Shown in pieces: positions 1 through 5,239 of a stretch of 5,240 bases of DNA (position 1 is its first letter; each line of letters starts with the position of its first letter). The position numbers were made by a program, and so were the translations under genes. Source of the DNA: JANRKG01 sp033763635 (GTDB taxonomy: Bacteria; Cyanobacteriota; Cyanobacteriia; GCF-001939115); assembly GCA_033763635.1 (NCBI GenBank), contig JANRKG010000073.1, positions 1 to 5,240 on the forward strand, written 5' to 3'. The notes under the pieces are model-generated. The model saw only the letters and a program-made list of their open reading frames with translations, was not told the origin of the DNA and did not search any database.

Positions 1-953
1 TTGATCTGACGGCAGATCATGATCTAGCCATTATGCAGCAGACTCAAACGTTGACCAGTATTACCTGTCGCAGCTTACAGGGATTGGAAGCTCTCTTTGG
101 TCAACTCCAACCCCACATCGTTCTGGTTCAGGGGGATACAACGACGGCCTTTGCCGCTGCCCTTGCTGCCTTCTATCAAAAAATTCCTGTGGGTCATGTT
201 GAGGCAGGGCTGAGAACCGATGACCTCTTTAATCCCTATCCAGAAGAGGCGAATCGCCGCCTGATTTCCCAAATCACCCAAATTCACTTTGCCCCCACCA
301 CCCTGGCAGTTGAAAATCTTCAGCGATCGGGCGTAGTCGGTCAAGTCCACCAGACGGGCAATACGGTGATTGATGCCCTCCTCTCGGTCGCGGCCCGTCA
401 ACCCGACTGTTCCATTCCCAACTTAAATTGGAACGATTACCGAGTCCTCCTGGCAACCGTCCATCGGCGCGAAAACTGGGGTGAACCCTTACAGGAAATT
501 GCTCAGGGCTTTCTGCAAGTGTTAGACAAATTCCCTGATACAGCGCTGCTCCTGCCCCTGCATCGGAATCCGATCGTCCGTGAACCGCTCCAGGCTCTAC
601 TCGGCTCCCATCCCCGTGTCTTTCTAACCGAACCTTTGGACTACTCAGAATTAATTGGGGCCATCCAACGATGCTACCTGCTCCTGACTGATTCCGGGGG
701 CTTACAGGAAGAAGCGCCAAGTTTGGGGAAACCTGTCCTGGTTCTGCGGGAAACCACCGAGCGGCCTGAAGCCGTTACCGCCGGAACCGCTCGTCTCATT
801 GGCACTCAGACCCAAAGCATCGTCACGAACACGAGCGAACTCTTGAGTCAACCGATCGCTTACCAGGAAATGGCAAACGCCGTTAACCCCTTCGGTGATG
901 GGAAAGCATCTCAGCGCATTTTGGAGATCGTAGAGCAATACTTTGGGAGTTAG
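1..953 (+). CDS. wecB: UDP-N-acetylglucosamine 2-epimerase (non-hydrolysing), 5'-truncated by the window edge
   Basis: The enzyme interconverts UDP-GlcNAc and UDP-ManNAc in the cytoplasm, supplying ManNAc units for surface polysaccharides. The frame is open from the first complete codon at base 3 to the TAG at 951-953, giving 316 visible residues. Family proteins are about 370-380 residues, so roughly 55-60 N-terminal residues lie upstream; the ATG at 33 is internal, because the residues before it (DLTADHDLAIM) match the family. Visible motifs, numbered from base 3, are GDTTTA (44-49), GHVEAGLRT (64-72), PYPEEANR (78-85), HRRENWG (154-160), TDSGGLQEEA (229-238) and the following loop ending RETTERPE. 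These carry the Asp, Glu and His residues of the family active site and the UDP-binding C-terminal domain. The gene converges on the small gene that follows, with a 62-bp gap. The hydrolysing NeuC type is a less likely alternative, given the strong WecB/MnaA-type motifs. Confidence 0.95.
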   Translation, partial: DLTADHDLAIMQQTQTLTSITCRSLQGLEALFGQLQPHIVLVQGDTTTAFAAALAAFYQKIPVGHVEAGLRTDDLFNPYPEEANRRLISQITQIHFAPTTLAVENLQRSGVVGQVHQTGNTVIDALLSVAARQPDCSIPNLNWNDYRVLLATVHRRENWGEPLQEIAQGFLQVLDKFPDTALLLPLHRNPIVREPLQALLGSHPRVFLTEPLDYSELIGAIQRCYLLLTDSGGLQEEAPSLGKPVLVLRETTERPEAVTAGTARLIGTQTQSIVTNTSELLSQPIAYQEMANAVNPFGDGKASQRILEIVEQYFGS

Positions 954-960
954 GAGATGG

Positions 961-1016
961 TTAGGGACCAGGAACCCAATCAAGAGTCCCTGTTCCCCCT
1001 TCGCCACCCTAATTTT
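961..1016 (+). terminator. possible weak terminator of the epimerase gene
   Basis: TTAGGG (961-966) can pair with CCCTAA (1007-1012), which is followed by TTTT (1013-1016). Inside it GGAAC (971-975) can pair with GTTCC (992-996). An alternative 6-bp stem is AGGGAC (963-968) with GTCCCT (986-991). The arms are short, the outer loop is long and the T-run is only four bases, so this is a weak candidate. Its position between two convergent genes is what makes it plausible. Confidence 0.3.
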
Positions 1017-1279
1017 CACTCTGGCAATTGAACATCCGGCGGTCGCTCCTGGTTCAGGAGTTGTTTTTTAGATTCCTTCAGGTCATGCCATAGGTTCTTA
1101 ATCGTTTCGTAAGCCTCATCGGACGAAATTTTGCCACCCGTTTCCAAATTACAGATCAGGGAAACTCGTTGGGCAAATTCTTGCAGGTTAGCGTTAAAGG
1201 CCAGATGTTCGGGAGTGAATTCACCGTAATATCGCGCGACCGGGTAGAAAAATTTATCCTTATCTATTTCATTCGCCAC
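1016..1279 (-). CDS. small conserved cyanobacterial protein of unknown function (87 aa, GTG start)
   Basis: No function is known to me. The sequence, with FFYPVARYYGEFTPEHLAFNANLQEFAQRV near the start and ICNLETGGKIS in the middle, resembles a small family found across cyanobacteria; I recall it being labelled DUF7219, but that label needs checking. I chose the GTG at 1277-1279 because an A-plus-six-G Shine-Dalgarno sits eight bases upstream and the family-like part begins just after it. An in-frame ATG at 1324 would add 15 residues (MAFLQLKRLHRGVST) that would swallow that site. The protein has no signal peptide or membrane segment, one cysteine (Cys43), an aromatic N-terminal part (Phe10-Tyr18) and a charged, probably helical C-terminal half ending in a Pro-rich tail. 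It converges on the epimerase gene and diverges from rdgB. It is probably cytoplasmic and is translated on its own. Confidence 0.8.
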   Translation of the reverse strand: MANEIDKDKFFYPVARYYGEFTPEHLAFNANLQEFAQRVSLICNLETGGKISSDEAYETIKNLWHDLKESKKQLLNQERPPDVQLPE

Positions 1280-1287
1280 TGTTGATA

Positions 1288-1294
1288 CCCCCCT
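1288..1294 (-). promoter_or_regulatory. Shine-Dalgarno site that decides the GTG start of the 87-aa gene
   Basis: On the minus strand the bases read AGGGGGG, ending eight bases before the GTG at 1279. No comparable purine run stands before the longer ATG at 1324, so this site favours the shorter protein. Confidence 0.6.
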
Positions 1295-1433
1295 ATGGAG
1301 CCTTTTCAGTTGAAGGAAAGCCAAATCATGCCAAATTTACATATAAGGCAACAATCTGTTAAGAATCCCTGATCTTATGGTGCCCTGAAATGGCTTTGAC
1401 ACCTCTGTTTCTAGAGACACAAATAATTGCTTC

Positions 1434-1462
1434 TTGAAATTTTATTCAGCTTGATCATTAAT
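1434..1462 (+). promoter_or_regulatory. candidate sigma70-type promoter of rdgB
   Basis: TTGAAA (1434-1439) and ATTAAT (1457-1462) are 17 bp apart, which would start transcription near 1469, about 17 bases before the rdgB ATG. The -35 box matches the consensus in 5 of 6 positions and the -10 box in 4 of 6. A perfect TTGACA also lies at 1396-1401, but no good -10 box is found at the right distance. The 206-bp divergent gap (1280-1485) holds no ORF or RNA gene that I can recognise. Confidence 0.3.
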
Positions 1463-1485
1463 TTGTTAGCCCTCAAGAACACCCT

Positions 1486-2055
1486 ATGACTACGTTGATC
1501 GTTGCCACTGGAAATCCTGGTAAAGTTCGGGAATTGCAGACCTATCTGAAAGATCTCAATTGGCAATTGCAACCCAAGCCAGACGAGCTAGACATTGAGG
1601 AAACAGAAGAAACCTTTGCGGGAAACGCCTGCTTAAAGGCATCTCAAACCGCTTTGGCAACAGGCCAGTGGGCGATCGCCGATGATTCTGGCCTGGAAGT
1701 GGCGGCCTTAAACGGGGCACCCGGCGTTTTTTCAGCCCGATACGGGAACAGCGATGCCGATCGCATCCAGCGGTTACTCACCGAATTAGGAGACACCCCC
1801 AACCGTCAGGCTCAGTTTGTCTGTGTGATTGCCCTGGCCCGTCCAGATGGAACGATCGCCCTCCAAGTTGAAGGGATTTGTCCCGGAGAGATTGCATTAC
1901 AGCCCCAGGGCACTTCTGGCTTTGGCTACGATCCGATTTTCTACGTCCCTGAGTTGGGAGTCACTTTTGCAGAAATGACCCCAGAGCAAAAGCGGAGGGT
2001 TAGCCATCGAGGACGGGCGATCACGGCCCTGCTACCCCAACTGGAAGCGCTTTAG
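1486..2055 (+). CDS. rdgB: non-canonical purine NTP pyrophosphatase (RdgB/HAM1 family)
   Basis: The enzyme hydrolyses ITP, dITP and XTP to the monophosphate and pyrophosphate, keeping deaminated purines out of DNA and RNA. It is cytoplasmic, Mg-dependent and normally a dimer. The 189 residues match the usual length of about 190-200. Motifs in order: ATGNPGKVREL (7-17) at the N-terminal phosphate-binding site; the IEETEETFAGNA stretch with acidic residues 38-42; ADDSGL (65-70), where Asp67 corresponds to the catalytic base (Asp69) of the E. coli enzyme; GAPGVFSARY (77-86); GFGYDPIF (145-152); and K169 with SHRGRA (173-178), which read the purine base. The ATG at 1486 places TLIVATGN at the expected N-terminus; the ribosome site before it is weak. 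Codons contain three CGATCG sites. The gene converges on glnB. All family key residues are present, so it should be active. Confidence 0.96.
   Translation: MTTLIVATGNPGKVRELQTYLKDLNWQLQPKPDELDIEETEETFAGNACLKASQTALATGQWAIADDSGLEVAALNGAPGVFSARYGNSDADRIQRLLTELGDTPNRQAQFVCVIALARPDGTIALQVEGICPGEIALQPQGTSGFGYDPIFYVPELGVTFAEMTPEQKRRVSHRGRAITALLPQLEAL
1672..1679. repeat. complete HIP1 octamer GCGATCGC
   Basis: This is the one complete copy of the cyanobacterial HIP1 palindrome, inside rdgB. The core CGATCG occurs at 14 further places: 324, 571, 853, 1758, 1853, 2776, 3613, 4060, 4363, 4489, 4699, 4812, 5131 and 5207. An equal-composition sequence of this length would have about 1.3 copies. None falls inside glnB. 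Confidence 0.85.
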
Positions 2056-2062
2056 AAACCAT

Positions 2063-2100
2063 AAAAAAATGAAGATCGAAGCCCTTGCCTCTGATCTTCA
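2063..2100 (-). terminator. intrinsic terminator of glnB
   Basis: TGAAGATC (2070-2077) and GATCTTCA (2093-2100) form a perfect 8-bp stem with a 15-base loop. Read on the minus strand, the hairpin is followed directly by seven T residues (2069-2063), the classic rho-independent layout, 27 bases after the glnB stop. On the plus strand the bases after the stem are not T-rich, so it would end rdgB transcription poorly. It lies just outside the rdgB stop codon at 2053-2055. Confidence 0.85.
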
Positions 2101-2127
2101 CCTTCTCAAAAATTACAATCAAGCACT

Positions 2128-2466
2128 TTAGATTGCTTCTAAATCCTTTTCGCCAGTCCGAATTCGGATGATTTGCTCAACGGGAGCAATAAAGATTTTG
2201 CCGTCCCCAATTTCACCTGTACGGGCGGCGGTAATGATTTTTTCTACAACCATATCTACCTGGTCATCTTCTACCACAATTTCAACTTTGAGCTTTTGTA
2301 GAAACTCAACGGTATACTCTGAACCCCGATAGCGTTCCGTCTGTCCCTTTTGCCGTCCAAATCCTCGCACCTCAGAAACAGTCATCCCCACAATTCCGGC
2401 ATTGACCAGAGCGATTTTGACTTCATCTAGCTTAAAGGGGCGAATAATTGCCTCAACCTTTTTCAA
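2128..2466 (-). CDS. glnB: nitrogen regulatory protein PII (GlnB), TTG start
   Basis: PII is a small trimeric cytoplasmic sensor that binds ATP/ADP and 2-oxoglutarate. In cyanobacteria it reports nitrogen/carbon balance to N-acetylglutamate kinase, PipX (hence NtcA) and other partners. The 112 residues equal the family length. Visible features are the T-loop (about 37-55) with Arg45, Ser49 (the phosphorylation site of cyanobacterial PII) and Tyr51; Lys58; Arg82 with TGEIGDGKIF (83-92), covering the B-loop and second family signature; and Arg101 and Arg103 near the nucleotide site. Gln39, which contacts 2-oxoglutarate, and Ile86, where mutation alters kinase binding in Synechococcus, are also present. 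The start codon is TTG (2464-2466): the family N-terminus MKKVEAIIRPFKLDEVK fits only here, and AAGGAG lies eight bases upstream. The gene follows the coiled-coil gene by 90 bp and has its own NtcA-type promoter and terminator. The nifHD-type GlnK alternative is unlikely, given the cyanobacterial T-loop. Confidence 0.97.
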   Translation of the reverse strand: MKKVEAIIRPFKLDEVKIALVNAGIVGMTVSEVRGFGRQKGQTERYRGSEYTVEFLQKLKVEIVVEDDQVDMVVEKIITAARTGEIGDGKIFIAPVEQIIRIRTGEKDLEAI

Positions 2467-2474
2467 TCTCCCAA

Positions 2475-2480
2475 CTCCTT
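2475..2480 (-). promoter_or_regulatory. strong Shine-Dalgarno site fixing the TTG start of glnB
   Basis: On the minus strand AAGGAG ends eight bases before the TTG at 2466. No ATG or GTG stands at a matching distance, and the encoded protein begins exactly like other cyanobacterial PII proteins. This supports TTG as the real start. Confidence 0.85.
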
Positions 2481-2509
2481 ACGCACTTCTAGTTAAACTT
2501 GCAAGTCAC

Positions 2510-2552
2510 GTTCTACCACCGTCAAGAACGCGCTTTTTGTAGCTTATGATAC
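2510..2552 (-). promoter_or_regulatory. NtcA-activated (class II) promoter of glnB
   Basis: The minus strand reads GTA-N8-TAC at 2552-2539, an exact match to the core consensus of NtcA, the global nitrogen regulator of cyanobacteria. After a further 23 bases comes TAGAAC (2515-2510), a usable -10 box (4 of 6 to TATAAT). NtcA-dependent promoters typically show the palindrome about 22-23 bases before the -10 box, with no need for a -35 box, so the spacing fits. The site starts only four bases beyond the stop codon of the upstream coiled-coil gene. NtcA control of glnB is known in other cyanobacteria; here it is inferred from the motif and spacing. Confidence 0.78.
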
Positions 2553-2556
2553 GGGA

Positions 2557-3144
2557 TCAACGACTTTGTAGGAAAGGTCGAACGATGACAAACCCGGCTC
2601 CAAAAGCAGAAAGAACGATCATCAGGATGACAACCGCCAGCCATAAGCCTCCCAAATCAACCCGTTCTGGTTTCTGTTCAAAGGAAGGACGGCTGCCTTC
2701 CTGCTCTGTCACCAGATCCCCAGAAAGCAGAGGAGACTCTAACTTGTCAGGTTTGGAAGCAACGGGACGAGGAGCCGATCGCACCGGAGCTTTCTTAGCC
2801 GCTTCCACAGGTTTCTCCCGTTTGGGGGTGGGGGATGGCTCCAGGACAGAACTCGAATTGTGTTCGTCGCCATCCACTACCTGCTGCATTTGCACAACCG
2901 CTTCTACAACCCGCTCCATTTCTTGCCGCAGTTGCTGGTTTTGCCGAGTCAAATGCTGATTCTTGGTATGGAGGGAATCCAGCATGACTTTTGCTGCTTG
3001 CAATTCCGCCGCCAGTTCTTTGTAAACATAAAGGGGAACCGAAGGGCGGTTCGTAAATTCGTGAGAAGCTGCATCGGGGGGCACTGGGGCAGGTCGAGCC
3101 GATGGCTTACTTGGTGGCTTATGATTTAACTTATGGGATGGCAT
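2557..3144 (-). CDS. coiled-coil protein with a C-terminal membrane anchor, function unknown
   Basis: I do not recognise a named function; the middle part resembles uncharacterised cyanobacterial proteins. The 195 residues divide into a Pro/Lys/Ser-rich N-terminus (1-37), a heptad-like segment from VPLYVYKELAAELQ to about residue 90 rich in Leu, Gln and Glu (a probable coiled coil), a Pro/Ser/Lys-rich flexible linker (91-163), and one hydrophobic segment (about 166-188, LGGLWLAVVILMIVLSAFGAGFVIV) followed by a short basic end. There is no signal peptide, which suggests a tail-anchored protein with most of its mass in the cytoplasm. I chose the ATG at 3142-3144 because the frame upstream to 3447 has no family-like sequence and runs into queF. 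The ribosome site is weak. The gene diverges from queF and is followed by glnB in the same direction, so read-through into glnB is possible. A scaffold or tether role is only a guess. Confidence 0.8.
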   Translation of the reverse strand: MPSHKLNHKPPSKPSARPAPVPPDAASHEFTNRPSVPLYVYKELAAELQAAKVMLDSLHTKNQHLTRQNQQLRQEMERVVEAVVQMQQVVDGDEHNSSSVLEPSPTPKREKPVEAAKKAPVRSAPRPVASKPDKLESPLLSGDLVTEQEGSRPSFEQKPERVDLGGLWLAVVILMIVLSAFGAGFVIVRPFLQSR

Positions 3145-3190
3145 AAATCTGGCTCTAATCTTGACGCAATGTAGAATAGGCGACTGCTGC

Positions 3191-3226
3191 ACCTCAGAAT
3201 ATCTGCAATTAGAGCAATCTGAGGTC
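3191..3226. repeat. inverted repeat over the coiled-coil gene promoter (possible operator)
   Basis: ACCTCAGA (3191-3198) and TCTGAGGT (3219-3226) are perfect 8-bp inverted copies separated by 20 bp. One arm lies in the -35/-10 spacer of the predicted minus-strand promoter and the other at about +4 to +11, so a bound dimeric protein would cover the -10 box. No T-run follows, so it does not look like a terminator. Confidence 0.4.
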
Positions 3227-3236
3227 AATTCGTCAA
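3208..3236 (-). promoter_or_regulatory. sigma70-type promoter of the coiled-coil gene
   Basis: On the minus strand TTGACG (3236-3231) and TCTAAT (3213-3208) are exactly 17 bp apart, each matching its consensus in 5 of 6 positions. Transcription would start near 3201, giving a leader of about 57 bases before the ATG at 3144. I found no equally good promoter for queF on the other strand of this 199-bp gap. Confidence 0.55.
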
Positions 3237-3343
3237 GCAAGTTCCAGAAAATTATGTGATTTCCGTTACGCCTAAAAATTTTGTCTCTCTGTTGACTTTG
3301 GATTTTCTTATTTAGCTGTTTGACTTTAATTGTTTGACCATCC

Positions 3344-3772
3344 ATGACCAACCCAGCAACGGAACCGAACCCAACGACAACAACACCTTCGGAAATGAAG
3401 TACGGAGAGCGGCTGATTACCGAAGGACAACTGATTACCTTTCCCAATCCCCGTCCCGGTCGCTGCTACAACATCCACATCACGTTGCCAGAATTCACCT
3501 GCAAATGCCCCTTCTCCGGCTATCCTGATTTCGCAACTATCTATGTCAGCTATGTTCCTAATCAAAAAGTTGTGGAACTCAAGGCAATCAAGCTCTATAT
3601 CAATAGTTACCGCGATCGTTATATTTCCCACGAGGAATCCGTCAACCAAATTTTGGATGACTTGATTGCAGCGTGTGATCCCCTAGAGATCACAGTCAAA
3701 GGCGACTTCACCCCTCGCGGTAATGTTCATACGGTGATTGAGGCAAAACACGTTCGTAGCGAAAGCAACTAG
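3344..3772 (+). CDS. queF: NADPH-dependent 7-cyano-7-deazaguanine (preQ0) reductase QueF, short type
   Basis: The enzyme reduces the nitrile of preQ0 to the aminomethyl group of preQ1, a step of queuosine synthesis for the wobble base of certain tRNAs. It belongs to the tunnelling (T-) fold superfamily and is cytoplasmic. The 142 residues fit the short, YkvM-like type. Cys55 in FTCKCPFSG is the nucleophile that forms the thioimide with preQ0; Asp62 (in YPDFAT) is the acid/base; the QueF motif ELKAIKLY is at 78-85; and His96-Glu97 (SHEE) bind substrate. These numbers coincide with those of the Bacillus subtilis enzyme. The ATG at 3344 gives a Thr/Pro-rich N-terminus of about 15 residues; Met18 (MKYGERLI) is an alternative start, and neither has a clear ribosome site. 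No preQ1 riboswitch is recognisable upstream, and no other queuosine gene is in the window. Confidence 0.96.
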   Translation: MTNPATEPNPTTTTPSEMKYGERLITEGQLITFPNPRPGRCYNIHITLPEFTCKCPFSGYPDFATIYVSYVPNQKVVELKAIKLYINSYRDRYISHEESVNQILDDLIAACDPLEITVKGDFTPRGNVHTVIEAKHVRSESN

Positions 3773-3802
3773 GAGATTTCTAAAAAACAATTTCCTCGCT
3801 GG

Positions 3803-3848
3803 TTTCGGCTTCGCTCAACCCGCACCTGTGCCCTGAGCGAAGCTGAAG
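3803..3848. repeat. long intergenic palindrome, REP-like repeat
   Basis: Bases 3803-3817 and 3834-3848 can form a 15-bp stem (13 Watson-Crick pairs and two G-T pairs) around a 16-base loop; the core GCTTCGCTCA / TGAGCGAAGC (3808-3817 / 3834-3843) is perfect. The right half (3831-3850) is itself a near-palindrome: CCCT with AGGG and AGC with GCT. The sequence resembles the family of intergenic palindromes with CCCTGAGCGAAG cores that is scattered through many bacterial genomes, as I recall it. It lies between the convergent queF and ccs1 genes and could slow transcription from both sides. Neither side has a close T-run, the nearest being TTTTTT on the minus strand 15 bases away, so it is not a classic terminator. 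Confidence 0.75.
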
Positions 3849-3883
3849 GGCAGCCCAGCAGAAACACCTTTCACAAGTTGCTT

Positions 3884-5239
3884 TCACACTCCCTCAACCT
3901 GCTCTAGCAAACCCAAAACTTCTCGTTCAAACACCACCTGTGCCCGGTTTGTTTTTCCACCTAAATAGAGCTTCCCATCCTTTTGCAATGCCCAAATTTG
4001 AGAGTGGGACAGGTAACTCATCAGAACTCCCACCATTAAAAGCCCAAAGCCAGCATAGACGATCGGAATTCCAGGATCAGCCTTAATCTGTAACCCTGTA
4101 CTCCCAATCAGATCCACGAGGGACAGCATGACCCCATTTACCTCGGTTGCCATTCCCGTCCGCACCGTCGATATCAACTTGCCAGAGGGATCGTAGACCA
4201 GCAACATCCCCTGAAGATCTTTTGCAATGAGAGACACGCCTTGCGTTAGATCAGGTTTTGTTGGCATCCACGTTCCCCACAGCCGACCCTTTCCCCCCGT
4301 ATCGAGTTGGGCCATTGGCAGTTGAAAGATAGGGCTGTTGTTCAACTTGACCTGAAGGGCAGCGATCGACCAATCCGCCTGGTATAGCGTTACGCCCCGA
4401 TATCGTAAGGGTTCATTGACATGAATGGTCTTGCGCTTCACTTCCTCCCCTTGCTGATTCAGGACAGAAAGATCGGAATAAAATTGGTCGATCGTTCCGT
4501 CAGGGGTGTAGTCAATCCAGAAGCGATTGACCTTCACAGACCAATCCTTGGGAATTTGAGAGGCTGCCAGGGGTCCCGCATCCAGCACATTTTGAATCTG
4601 GAACGTTTGCCCACTGGGAACCATTTCCTGAGCATAAAACCCAGTCATCGCCCCCCAAATGGCCCCCAGTAAAATAATCAACAAACTGGCATGGACGACG
4701 ATCGGCCCAATCCGGCCCAAAATCCCTTTTCGGGCATACAAAACGCCCCCTTCCTGAAATACCCGATAGCGATGCTGTTGCAAAAAGGGAATTAAGGTTT
4801 CTAGCGATCCCCGATCGAGTTCCGCACTGAGCGCCAGTTTTTCATATTGACGGGGCTGATCATAAAACTTCCAGTGACGGGCTGCTTTCAAAGCTGGAAA
4901 CTGACGAGTAAACGTACAGGCCGTCAGGCTACTGCCAAACAAAATCAGCAACGCCAGGAACCACCAGGTTCGATACACATGATCCAATCCCAAAGTCAGA
5001 ATCATTTTCCAGGTCAGAAATCCAAATAGGGCGGGGGACTCTGGATAATTCGCCTGATAGAAGGCTGGGGATTGCCCCTGTTCCAACACTGTTCCTGAAA
5101 TACTAAATACCGCAATCACAAGCAGCATGACGATCGCCAGACGCAGATCCGCCAGCAGAGGCAGCAGTTCACGGCGGAAGAATTTTCCGGGCAAGGCAAA
5201 CCAGGACGATCGGGAAACAGAGGAGGGATCAGCAGTCAT
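3884..5239 (-). CDS. ccs1: cytochrome c biogenesis protein Ccs1 (CcsB/ResB family)
   Basis: Ccs1 works with CcsA in the system II haem lyase, which moves haem across the thylakoid or plasma membrane and attaches it to apocytochromes c such as cytochrome f and c6. The 451 residues match the cyanobacterial length. Membrane segments are at about 32-50 (after LLADLRLA), 91-109 (TWWFLALLILFGSSLTACTF), 175-197 and 390-410. Between the last two lies a large lumenal ResB domain, with YRGVTLYQADWS as a typical stretch. His183 in IGPIVVHASLL corresponds to the conserved, functionally important membrane His of Ccs1. The ATG at 5237-5239 leaves one base of the window, so its promoter and ribosome site cannot be seen; an upstream start cannot be excluded, but the length argues against it. 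CcsA is not in the window. The gene converges on queF. Confidence 0.95.
   Translation of the reverse strand: MTADPSSVSRSSWFALPGKFFRRELLPLLADLRLAIVMLLVIAVFSISGTVLEQGQSPAFYQANYPESPALFGFLTWKMILTLGLDHVYRTWWFLALLILFGSSLTACTFTRQFPALKAARHWKFYDQPRQYEKLALSAELDRGSLETLIPFLQQHRYRVFQEGGVLYARKGILGRIGPIVVHASLLIILLGAIWGAMTGFYAQEMVPSGQTFQIQNVLDAGPLAASQIPKDWSVKVNRFWIDYTPDGTIDQFYSDLSVLNQQGEEVKRKTIHVNEPLRYRGVTLYQADWSIAALQVKLNNSPIFQLPMAQLDTGGKGRLWGTWMPTKPDLTQGVSLIAKDLQGMLLVYDPSGKLISTVRTGMATEVNGVMLSLVDLIGSTGLQIKADPGIPIVYAGFGLLMVGVLMSYLSHSQIWALQKDGKLYLGGKTNRAQVVFEREVLGLLEQVEGV

Noticed and set aside
274..720. Open frame of 148 codons on the minus strand inside the epimerase gene
   Set aside because: It is antisense to a well-supported gene, with Gly/Arg-rich composition and no recognisable motif.
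1320..1336. Direct repeat GCCAAAT at 10-bp spacing near the start of the 87-aa gene leader
   Set aside because: Only two 7-bp copies, in an AT-rich stretch with no clear relation to a promoter; likely chance.
2546..3129. Plus-strand open frames opposite the coiled-coil gene
   Set aside because: They are Ser/Thr/Cys/Arg-rich or low-complexity translations opposite a gene with clear coiled-coil and membrane segments, so they look like shadows.
3145..3343. preQ1 riboswitch before queF
   Set aside because: I see no compact pseudoknot pattern with the A-rich tail of preQ1 aptamers in the leader; a covariance-model search would settle it.
3145..3447. N-terminal extension of the coiled-coil gene to a start at 3447 (296 residues)
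   Set aside because: The extra 101 residues have no family-like features, overlap queF on the other strand and cover the predicted promoter. The ATG at 3144 gives a sensible protein.
3803..3848. Classic rho-independent terminator for queF
   Set aside because: The stem is strong, but no T-run follows on the plus strand, so I call it a palindromic repeat instead.
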